DNA of 7,702 nt from Candidatus Aminicenantota bacterium (GTDB lineage Bacteria > Acidobacteriota > Aminicenantia > UBA2199), in contig DAOVIP010000081.1 in assembly GCA_030671465.1 (NCBI GenBank), forward strand, positions 1 to 7,702. The letters are read 5' to 3'. Of the stretch, positions 1-6,238 are shown in pieces. The notes beneath the pieces are model-generated. The model did not search any database. It saw only the letters and a list, made by a program, of their open reading frames with translations, and was not told where the DNA came from. Positions within the stretch are counted from its first letter, which is position 1. Each line of letters opens with the position of its first letter. Both the position numbers and the translations under genes were made by a program.

Positions 1-41
1 GTCACATTTAATGTCAAGTAGAGAAGGTGGAGCCGGTTTGA

Positions 42-782
42 TTAAAAATCAACCAGTCGGGAAATTTCTATGTCCGGCCTGCGGATAAAATATCCCTGGG
101 CCAGCTTACAGCCGATATGTTTGCAGATGATGAACTCCATTTCACTCTCCACCCCTTCGGCCACCACTTTGGTTCCCAGCACTTCAGCCATCTTGATGAT
201 TTTTATCAAAAATATTCTTTTCTTAAAATTCTTTTCAATATCCGAAACAAAGAACCGGTCAATTTTGATAAATTCGGGCTTCAGATAATAGAGAAGTTTC
301 AGATCGGAGAAACCGGTTCCGAAATCATCTATAGCAATTTCGAACAATTTCCGGTTCTCCACACTGTATTCATCAATCTTCTTGCCAAAGACATCAAAAA
401 ATTCAGTCACTTCAAAACAGACCATGGGGGCGGTGAGATTGTATTTTTGGTATAGAGTCTGCAGGGTTTTCACCATTGAACTCATATCACTCAAGATCCG
501 ACTGTCCAGATTGAAAAAAAGCTTGATCCTGCTATCCTGTTTCAAATTCATCAAATCCAGAAATTTTACGATCGCCTTTTCAATCAGTAATGAGTTCACC
601 CACTGGAGCTGATTGGCACCATATGATGCGTTCATAAAGGCCTGGATGGAATCAAATCCGGCCTGCTCGTAATTCCTCAGCAGGGCCTCATAGCCATAAC
701 ACATCTTGGATTCACAATTTATAATCGGTTGAAAGGCATAATCAAGCACATCGATAGAGGTCTGCCAGTCATTTTTTTCCAT
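42..782 (-). CDS. Stand-alone EAL-domain cyclic-di-GMP phosphodiesterase
   Basis: This 246-residue protein is essentially one EAL domain, the usual length for the isolated domain (about 240), with no sensor, GGDEF, signal peptide or membrane segment. The family hydrolyses c-di-GMP to linear pGpG in the cytoplasm. Visible motifs in order are YEALL (Glu32), the FFN strand (Asn91), FEVTE (Glu124 and Glu127), IDDFGTGFS (Asp152, Asp153), IKID (Lys173), AEGVE (Glu209 and Glu212) and AQGYF (Gln229). The spacing from Asp152 through Lys173 and Glu209 to Gln229 matches characterised EAL enzymes as I recall them, so it is predicted to be active rather than a degenerate c-di-GMP binder. The ATG at 780-782 has a modest Shine-Dalgarno (AAGGA, 10 bases upstream). 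It is separated from the ClC gene by 144 bases with its own promoter, so it is probably a single-gene unit. With no sensory domain, its input signal is unknown. Confidence 0.93.
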   Translation of the reverse strand: MEKNDWQTSIDVLDYAFQPIINCESKMCYGYEALLRNYEQAGFDSIQAFMNASYGANQLQWVNSLLIEKAIVKFLDLMNLKQDSRIKLFFNLDSRILSDMSSMVKTLQTLYQKYNLTAPMVCFEVTEFFDVFGKKIDEYSVENRKLFEIAIDDFGTGFSDLKLLYYLKPEFIKIDRFFVSDIEKNFKKRIFLIKIIKMAEVLGTKVVAEGVESEMEFIICKHIGCKLAQGYFIRRPDIEISRLVDF

Positions 783-869
783 GCTTACTGATTCCTTATA
801 TCATTGATCTCTTATCAGCCGGGTAATGATAATATTCAAACTGAATACAATAAATGATTATCAAGTTAT

Positions 870-899
870 ATTATAATGAATTTAATGATGAAAAATCAA
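870..899 (-). promoter_or_regulatory. Predicted sigma70-type promoter of the EAL gene
   Basis: On the minus strand a TTGATT box (894-899) and a perfect TATAAT box (870-875) are separated by 18 bases in a very AT-rich stretch. Transcription would start near 863 and leave a leader of about 80 bases before the EAL start codon. The assignment is by consensus matching only; AT-rich DNA gives chance matches. Confidence 0.5.
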
Positions 900-926
900 T
901 ATCCAGGTAATAAAAATAAAAAAACG

Positions 927-2645
927 TCATATTTCGGTCTGGGTCTTCAATTCCCTTCGGTAATGATCCAGCAGGCTGGATTTGGAAATCAAACCCTGGA
1001 AACGATCGTTCTCCACCACCGGCAAGCTCCAGGCCCCGGTGGTTTCAAATTTGTGAAGAATATCGATAACACTGTCTTTCAGTGATACAGTGGCCAAATC
1101 GGTTTGCATGACCTCTTCAAGGATGATTGAATTGACCAGGTCCGGATCAAACAGAAACCCTTTGATATCGTTGAAAAAAACCATTCCCAGGTAATGACCG
1201 GAATCCCGGTCCTGCACCGGAAAATAATTACGGGATGACTTTTTGATCAACGGGATCAGGTCAGCCAGAATCATATCCGGATAGACAGAGAACAGGTTCT
1301 GCTCCAGCAATTCCTCCGGGCGTATTTCCGCCAGTATGCGCCCATCGGTCCGGGGCCGGAGCAGGTATCCCCGTTTGACCAATTCATGATGATAGATGGA
1401 GTGTTTTTCAATCAGCTTGACCAGCATGGGGGTCAAAAATGAAACCAGTAGCAGGGGAAGTATGGCATCATATCCACCGGTAATTTCAATAATCAAAAAA
1501 ATGCCGGACAGGGGGGCCTGCATGGTTCCGCTGATCATTCCGGCCATGCCCACCAGGGCAAAAAGACTGGAACCGCTGAACTGAAGATGGGGAAAAACAG
1601 TATTCAATCCCTGGAAATAAAGCCAGCCTCCCAGACTGCCAATGACCAGGGAGGGAGCAAATACCCCGCCGGCACCACCGGCACCCAGGGTAAATGATGT
1701 GGCCATCATTTTCATGAAGATCAGTCCCAATACCATTATCATATCCATAGAAAAGCGGTCACCGATCAGGGATCTGACCACCTCGTATCCTTCACCCCTT
1801 ACCTGGGGAAAAACAATGGTGATGATTCCCACCACCACCCCGCCGATCATGGCTTTCAACAGTAAACTCTTGAACCGTGAATCCAGAATGTTGGAAACAA
1901 CCTTTAACAGACGAATAAACAGCAGGGTGAATACCGCGATAGCAATTGCCAGTCCGAAACAGGCCAGCAAATCATAAATGGATACATCGAAGGTCCGGTG
2001 AGCAAAGGAAATCTGATTTCCACTCAACAGCCTGCTGACAATGGTACCGGTTATCGAAGAGATGGCCACCGGAAACATCATGGTGGTCGACCACTCCCCC
2101 AGAATGACCTCCATGGTGAATATAATCCCGGTAATGGGAGCATTGAAAATACTGGCAATAGCGGCAGCTGCTCCGGAACCGGCCACCGCAATTCTCATCA
2201 TTTCATTCGATTTGAAATACCCGGCAATATTGCTACCGATAGCCGCTCCGCTTATAATCACCGGTGCCTCTGGCCCGGCGGACCCCCCACTGGAAATGGT
2301 AATTAAACTACCGATCAATTTTGAAAATGAGCTGCGGAATTTCAGGGCACCGCCCCGGATACTGATGCTGTATATGACTTCCGGTACTCCGTGGGCATCA
2401 AAATCCCTGATCATATACTTCATGATGATCACTGTGAGCAACAGGCCGGCTACTGGAAAAGCAACCAAATAGAAATGCTGATGGAATTGATCCAGATACC
2501 CGGAGAATAATTGCAATCCCTGGTTTAAACCGACCGCTGCTAGACCGCTACACAGGCCCACGATAATCCCGATGACCAGAAGTTGAATCCGGCTGTCGAG
2601 ATTCATAAAAACGGAACGGAGGCGATTCGGTTTCATGGACTTCAA
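927..2645 (-). CDS. ClC-family anion transporter with two C-terminal CBS domains (variant GPEAP gate)
   Basis: This is a 572-residue inner-membrane protein of the ClC chloride channel/antiporter family. Hydrophobic segments run from about residue 20 to 412, followed by a cytoplasmic CBS pair (about 446-500 and 508-563) that may bind nucleotides. ClC signatures are AHGVP (84-88, the GSGIP position with His85 for the usual Ser), GPEAP (124-128, the GREGP position with gating Glu126 kept), GGVFAP (326-331), and Tyr418 in SIYHH at the position of the ion-coordinating tyrosine. The internal proton glutamate is replaced: FTMEV has Val180 there. Exchanger versus channel, and which anion, cannot be decided from sequence. 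Coordinates use a TTG start whose TTGA overlaps the TGA stop of the upstream HTH-EIIA gene; an ATG at 2634-2636 would remove only three residues and is equally likely. Translational coupling and co-transcription with that gene are expected. Confidence 0.93.
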   Translation of the reverse strand: MKSMKPNRLRSVFMNLDSRIQLLVIGIIVGLCSGLAAVGLNQGLQLFSGYLDQFHQHFYLVAFPVAGLLLTVIIMKYMIRDFDAHGVPEVIYSISIRGGALKFRSSFSKLIGSLITISSGGSAGPEAPVIISGAAIGSNIAGYFKSNEMMRIAVAGSGAAAAIASIFNAPITGIIFTMEVILGEWSTTMMFPVAISSITGTIVSRLLSGNQISFAHRTFDVSIYDLLACFGLAIAIAVFTLLFIRLLKVVSNILDSRFKSLLLKAMIGGVVVGIITIVFPQVRGEGYEVVRSLIGDRFSMDMIMVLGLIFMKMMATSFTLGAGGAGGVFAPSLVIGSLGGWLYFQGLNTVFPHLQFSGSSLFALVGMAGMISGTMQAPLSGIFLIIEITGGYDAILPLLLVSFLTPMLVKLIEKHSIYHHELVKRGYLLRPRTDGRILAEIRPEELLEQNLFSVYPDMILADLIPLIKKSSRNYFPVQDRDSGHYLGMVFFNDIKGFLFDPDLVNSIILEEVMQTDLATVSLKDSVIDILHKFETTGAWSLPVVENDRFQGLISKSSLLDHYRRELKTQTEI

Positions 2646-3334
2646 TCCCGGTTAAAATCCGTCTCAATTCGAGCGATTTCCCGCAGCAATAATTCCCGGC
2701 TGCCCCGGTTTCTGATCAGAGTTAAGAATTGTTTATCCCTCAAACAGAAACTCAGGGTGGCCAGCAGTTTTAAATGTATTTGGGTCGAGGGGTTGAACAG
2801 CATGATCAAAACCAAAACCGGCTGCTGATCCACGGCATTGAATTCAATCTTGTTTTTCAAGAAAAACACAGGTATGGCCGGAGATATCAGCAGGCAATCC
2901 AGGGGTCGCCTCGGGTGGGGAATGGCGATCCCATTGCCAATACCCGTAGAGGCGATTTCTTCACGGTGAATCAACTCATTCAGAACCCGCTCTCTATCCT
3001 CAGGACGGATCACGCTGGTATTTTCAACCGCATTCTTTAAAACCGAATAAATATCATTTCCATCCAGGTTGTAAAAAACCCCGCCATTCTCAATGGCCGT
3101 AACCAGGCTGATCCGGGGTTTTTCATTTTCGGACAGGTCCGTGTGTGAAACCTCGTTGATATAAAAATGATGAGCCCTGGCCCAGGAAATTATTTTGGCC
3201 TGGTTAAAGACATAGGCATTATTTTTCAATTTGCATGGGATTTTTCCCTGATGGACCCATCGGGAAACAGTGACCAGAGGAACACCCAATAAGCGGGAAA
3301 CTTCCTGGCTACTCAGATATTTTGTTCTTTTCAT
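2642..3334 (-). CDS. Helix-turn-helix / PTS EIIA (PtsN-fructose type) fusion regulator
   Basis: From the ATG at 3332-3334 the protein has 230 residues. Residues about 5-52 form an excisionase/MerR-like helix-turn-helix (LSSQEVSRLLGVPLVTVSRW followed by a short wing). After a linker, residues about 76-222 form a PTS EIIA domain of the fructose/nitrogen-PTS class, with the phosphorylation signature STGIGNGIAIPHPR (129-142, His140 the expected phosphohistidine) and a second conserved region IHLKLLATLSF (His187). No EIIB, EIIC or membrane part is present, so a regulatory rather than sugar-transport role is likely, with phosphate supplied by HPr or NPr encoded elsewhere. The frame stays open upstream to a TTG at 3430 or an ATG at 3424, but those 30-32 residues resemble neither domain and lie over the divergent promoter, so I prefer 3334 despite a weak ribosome site. 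Its stop overlaps or adjoins the start of the downstream ClC gene. DNA binding and the target are inference. Confidence 0.88.
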   Translation of the reverse strand: MKRTKYLSSQEVSRLLGVPLVTVSRWVHQGKIPCKLKNNAYVFNQAKIISWARAHHFYINEVSHTDLSENEKPRISLVTAIENGGVFYNLDGNDIYSVLKNAVENTSVIRPEDRERVLNELIHREEIASTGIGNGIAIPHPRRPLDCLLISPAIPVFFLKNKIEFNAVDQQPVLVLIMLFNPSTQIHLKLLATLSFCLRDKQFLTLIRNRGSRELLLREIARIETDFNRD

Positions 3335-3347
3335 ATTGATTCGATTC

Positions 3348-3376
3348 AGTTTATCAAAAATACGGGTCGGGTTCAA
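3348..3376 (-). promoter_or_regulatory. Possible promoter of the HTH-EIIA / ClC operon
   Basis: Minus-strand TTGAAC (3371-3376) and TAAACT (3348-3353) are spaced by 17 bases, each matching four of six consensus positions. Start of transcription would be about 3341, only a few bases before the chosen start codon. A perfect TATAAT also exists on this strand at 3407-3412 but has no convincing -35 partner. Which one is used is unknown. Confidence 0.25.
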
Positions 3377-3385
3377 GCTGAAAAT

Positions 3386-3414
3386 TTGACTTCGGCCCAA
3401 AAATAAATTATAAA
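3386..3414 (+). promoter_or_regulatory. Predicted sigma70-type promoter of the second ClC gene
   Basis: TTGACT (3386-3391) and TATAAA (3409-3414) are each five of six to consensus with an ideal 17-base spacer. Transcription would begin near 3421, about 12 bases before the ATG at 3433, giving an unusually short leader without a recognisable Shine-Dalgarno. The box pair lies in the divergent gap shared with the HTH-EIIA operon. Confidence 0.55.
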
Positions 3415-3432
3415 AAGACCTCATAATCAAAA

Positions 3433-5454
3433 ATGAAGAAATTGATCCTGAAGCTTCCCAAACTTATTAACAGAATTAAAACCTCCGATCATGCTTTCAT
3501 GATCATCATCCCCATCATCATCGGATTGATGGGGGGGTTCGGAGCCGTCCTGCTACGCTTCCTGATTCATCTGTTTCAGGATATTTTTTGGGGAACCTGG
3601 GGGAACAGCCTGGCCTGGTTCAGAACCCTGCTGGTACCGGCCGGAGGCGCCTTTTTGGTCGGGTTGATAATTTATTTTTTTTCAAAAGAGGCCAAAGGGC
3701 ACGGGGTTCCGGAAGTCATGGAAGCTATTTCATTGCGTAACGGAATTATCCGGCCCCGGGTGGTCCTGGGCAAGGTCGTGGCCTCGGCCATCACCATTGC
3801 CTCGGGAGGATCGGTTGGCCGGGAGGGGCCGATTGTTCAGATCGGCGCTTCGATCGGTTCTACCATCGGACAGATCTTCAAGCTGTCCCGGAAACGGATG
3901 GAAACCCTGGTCGGATGCGGTGCGGCTGCCGGTATTGCCGCCGCTTTCAATGCCCCCATTGCAGGAGCCATGTTTTCCGTGGAAATTCTCCTGGGTGACT
4001 TCACGGTCAGCCAGTTTACCCCGATCGTTATTGCTTCGGTTTCGGCAACCGTGGTTAGCCGGATTTTCTTTGGCGACTCTCCCGCCTTCACCGTACCGGA
4101 GTATGAACTGATCCACCCCCTGGAACTGGTACCCTATGCGCTCCTGGGAGTACTGGCCGGCTTTGTGGCTATACTGTTTGTCAAAGCCCTGTACCTGATG
4201 GAAGACCGATTCGATTCCCTGAAAATTCCTGATTTTTATAAAACCACGATTGGCGGTTTGATGATTGGAGCCATCGGTATATTTTTCCCTCAGATTTTCG
4301 GTGTTGGCTATGAAGCTATGGATCAGGCCCTGCTGGGAAAAATGGGGATGTGGCTGCTTTTGGCCCTGATCTTTTTAAAAATCATTGCCAGTTCAATCAC
4401 CCTGGGATCAGGCAGTTCCGGAGGAATATTTGCACCATCCCTGTTTATGGGCGCCATGACCGGGGGATTCTTCGGTAATATTCTCCACAATATATTTCCC
4501 CAGTTCACGGCCGGGCCTGGTGCTTATGCACTGGTGGCCATGGGTGCAGTGGTGGGAGCGGCCACCCATGCCCCCATAACCGCCATACTCATCATGTTTG
4601 AAATGACCGGTGATTACAAGATCATCCTGCCACTGATGATTGCCACCACCATCAGCAGTTTTTTGACCTTCAAACTACAAAGGGGATCGATCTATACCAT
4701 TAAACTACAAAAAAGAGGGATTAATATCCATCAGGGGAAAGAGATCAATATCCTCAAATCCATGCAGGTAAAAGATCACATGCGACCCAGCATTGAAATC
4801 ATTTCCCCGGAGACCAAAGTGGGCAAAGTCATTGAAAAATTTGTTCGCTCTGATCATTCATTCTGCTATATCCGGGACTGCTCCGGACAGATAACCGAAA
4901 AAATATCCCAGACCGAATTGAGTACCATGGCACCGGATTATGAAAACCTCAAGGATCTGATCGTTGCCCATGACATATCCACCCCCAGTCTGCTGGTGGT
5001 CAATGAAAATGACCACCTGGATTGTGTGATGAAAGAATTCAGCAAGGAAAATATCGGAGAAATTCCGGTGGTTTCCAGCCGGAATTCGGCTGAAATTCTG
5101 GGAACCATCTGGAGAATTGATGTGATCGCCGCCTATAACAAGGAGATCCTGAAACGGGATCTGGCCGGGGAAATGTCCCACCTGGTAACCGCTTCCATGC
5201 ACAGTCAGCTGGTGGAGATAACCGACGGACTATACCTTCTTGAAATCGAAACCCCGCGCTTTTTTATCGGAAAAAAGATCAGGGAGATCGATGTCCGGAA
5301 TAAATACGGGGTGGATATCGTACTGGTTAAGAAAAGAAAGCCCGGCCAGAAACTTTTCACCAAAATACCTGGCTCCGGCTATACCTTCCAGCCCGAGGAC
5401 AACTTGCTCATCCTGGGTGAAAGAAAAAAAGTTGAATTCCTGAGCAAACTGTAG
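3433..5454 (+). CDS. ClC-family anion transporter with CBS pair and C-terminal TrkA-C (RCK-C) domain
   Basis: This 673-residue membrane protein has three parts. A ClC core (about 20-425) carries GHGVP (89-93), a canonical GREGP (129-133, gating Glu131), GGIFAP (330-335) and Tyr421 in SIYTI. A CBS pair follows at about 443-500 and 508-568; the first is weakly conserved and the second has the GTIWRID ending (557-563). Residues about 595-670 match a TrkA-C/RCK-C ligand-binding fold, with FIGKKIREIDVRNKYGVDIV and a closing PEDNLLILGE strand. FSVEI places Ile185 at the internal proton-glutamate position. RCK-C domains in K+ channels and Trk systems bind small ligands, so cytoplasmic ligand gating is plausible. 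The ATG at 3433 has no good ribosome site, but the next ATG (codon 23, 3499) lies at the start of the first membrane helix. It is transcribed away from the HTH-EIIA regulator, a likely controller, and ends 11 bases from the convergent adk stop. Confidence 0.94.
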   Translation: MKKLILKLPKLINRIKTSDHAFMIIIPIIIGLMGGFGAVLLRFLIHLFQDIFWGTWGNSLAWFRTLLVPAGGAFLVGLIIYFFSKEAKGHGVPEVMEAISLRNGIIRPRVVLGKVVASAITIASGGSVGREGPIVQIGASIGSTIGQIFKLSRKRMETLVGCGAAAGIAAAFNAPIAGAMFSVEILLGDFTVSQFTPIVIASVSATVVSRIFFGDSPAFTVPEYELIHPLELVPYALLGVLAGFVAILFVKALYLMEDRFDSLKIPDFYKTTIGGLMIGAIGIFFPQIFGVGYEAMDQALLGKMGMWLLLALIFLKIIASSITLGSGSSGGIFAPSLFMGAMTGGFFGNILHNIFPQFTAGPGAYALVAMGAVVGAATHAPITAILIMFEMTGDYKIILPLMIATTISSFLTFKLQRGSIYTIKLQKRGINIHQGKEINILKSMQVKDHMRPSIEIISPETKVGKVIEKFVRSDHSFCYIRDCSGQITEKISQTELSTMAPDYENLKDLIVAHDISTPSLLVVNENDHLDCVMKEFSKENIGEIPVVSSRNSAEILGTIWRIDVIAAYNKEILKRDLAGEMSHLVTASMHSQLVEITDGLYLLEIETPRFFIGKKIREIDVRNKYGVDIVLVKKRKPGQKLFTKIPGSGYTFQPEDNLLILGERKKVEFLSKL

Positions 5455-5465
5455 AGGTCAAAAGC

Positions 5466-6113
5466 CTAGTTTCCAAGCTTTCTAACGATCTCTTCAAAAA
5501 CAGTCCGGCTCTGAAGGGCTTTGACTGTGAACAGATTTCCCTCTTTTCGGTAATATTCGATCAGTGGAGCGGTTTTTTCATTGTAGGTTTTCAAACGGTT
5601 GGAAATGGCGGTTTCAGTCTCATCTTCCCTCTGGATAATCTCACTTCCGCAGATATCACAGATCCCTTCCTGTTTGGGGGGCATGGAAATCACATTGTAG
5701 ATGGCCTGGCAATCCGAATTCGAACAGGTCCTCCGGCTGGTGAGCCGTTTCATGATTTCCTCCCGGGGGACATCCAGGCTTACCACCATATCCAGGTAAA
5801 TATTCAATTTCAACAGTAAATCTTTGAGTTCCCGGGCCTGGGGAATGGTTCGGGGAAACCCATCCAGTACAAAACCCTTCTGGCAATCCGGTTGCTGAAG
5901 TCTCTCTTCCATGATTCCCATGATAGTGGAATCGGGAACCAGATCACCCCGCTTCATGTATTCCCCGGCTTTTCTGCCGATATCGGTCTCCTGTTTTACC
6001 GCACTTCTGAGGATATCTCCGGTGGAGATCTGGGGAATCGAAAATTCCTCAACCAGCAGGTTGGCGATGGTTCCTTTTCCGGCACCGGGAGCACCCAGTA
6101 AAATTAATCGCAT
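5466..6113 (-). CDS. adk: Adenylate kinase (long form with Cys-bearing LID)
   Basis: This 215-residue cytoplasmic enzyme interconverts ATP + AMP and 2 ADP, and has normal bacterial long-form length. Motifs in order are the P-loop GAPGAGKGT (7-15), the AMP-site STGDILR (30-36), LDGFPRT (83-89), the LID arginines (SRRTC, 127-130), and QREDETETAISNRLKTY (161-177). The LID carries four cysteines, Cys130, Cys135, Cys152 and Cys155. They are arranged C-x4-C and C-x2-C, suggesting a structural zinc, with the first pair spaced wider than the common C-x2-C. The ATG at 6111-6113 is set by a strong Shine-Dalgarno. It sits alone on the minus strand behind the mnmA terminator, not in the common ribosomal-protein (secY-adk) context as far as this window shows. 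Confidence 0.97.
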   Translation of the reverse strand: MRLILLGAPGAGKGTIANLLVEEFSIPQISTGDILRSAVKQETDIGRKAGEYMKRGDLVPDSTIMGIMEERLQQPDCQKGFVLDGFPRTIPQARELKDLLLKLNIYLDMVVSLDVPREEIMKRLTSRRTCSNSDCQAIYNVISMPPKQEGICDICGSEIIQREDETETAISNRLKTYNEKTAPLIEYYRKEGNLFTVKALQSRTVFEEIVRKLGN

Positions 6114-6120
6114 CTTTTTT

Positions 6121-6126
6121 CTCCTT
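6121..6126 (-). promoter_or_regulatory. Strong ribosome binding site of adk
   Basis: The minus strand reads AAGGAG here, 7 bases upstream of the adk ATG across an A-rich spacer. It fixes the start codon choice. Confidence 0.85.
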
Positions 6127-6171
6127 CAATCTTCTAAACCCATCCACTTCAATCAACGGTTTTAAGATAAA

Positions 6172-6200
6172 AGTGTAGCCGAGAATCGCCAATAATGCAA
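6172..6200 (-). promoter_or_regulatory. Possible adk promoter
   Basis: TTGCAT (6195-6200) and TACACT (6172-6177) on the minus strand have a 17-base spacer, which would start transcription near 6165 with a leader of about 50 bases. A separate promoter is expected because a terminator lies just upstream. The match to consensus is only moderate. Confidence 0.38.
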
Positions 6201-6210
6201 CCGTTTAAAT

Positions 6211-6238
6211 GAAAAACCGATCTGAATCCAGGATCGGT
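6211..6238 (-). terminator. Rho-independent terminator of the dus-mnmA operon
   Basis: The minus strand has a perfect 7-base stem (ACCGATC, 6232-6238, pairing with GATCGGT, 6216-6222) with a 9-base loop, followed directly by a run of T residues. The first stem base is the last base of the mnmA TGA stop, so the hairpin begins inside the stop codon. There is no matching T tract in the plus-strand direction, so it serves the minus strand only. Confidence 0.8.

Noticed and set aside
35..54. Hairpin at the end of the EAL gene (GGTTTGATT pairing with AATCAACC, one bulge, loop AAA)
   Set aside because: It overlaps the stop codon and is AT-rich, and there is no T tract after it in the direction of transcription, so I do not call it a terminator.
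2041..2472. Plus-strand open frame of 143 codons inside the first ClC gene
   Set aside because: It lies wholly antisense to a well-supported ClC core with conserved motifs, has no ribosome site I can see, and its low-complexity Ile/Ala/Pro composition is that of a mirrored membrane gene.
3407..3412. Perfect minus-strand TATAAT as the main promoter of the HTH-EIIA operon
   Set aside because: No acceptable -35 box at 16-18 bases; mentioned only as an overlapping element.
3335..3430. N-terminal extension of the HTH-EIIA protein to ATG 3424 or TTG 3430
   Set aside because: The extra residues match no domain, would leave almost no room for divergent promoters, and have no Shine-Dalgarno; ATG 3334 sits just before the helix-turn-helix.
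3730..4116. Minus-strand open frame of 128 codons inside the second ClC gene
   Set aside because: It is antisense to the GREGP-bearing core, polar and without any recognisable domain; a shadow frame.
5461..5481. Short inverted repeat AAAGC / GCTTT between the ClC and adk stops
   Set aside because: Arms of only five bases with an 11-base loop and no U-run; too weak for a terminator.
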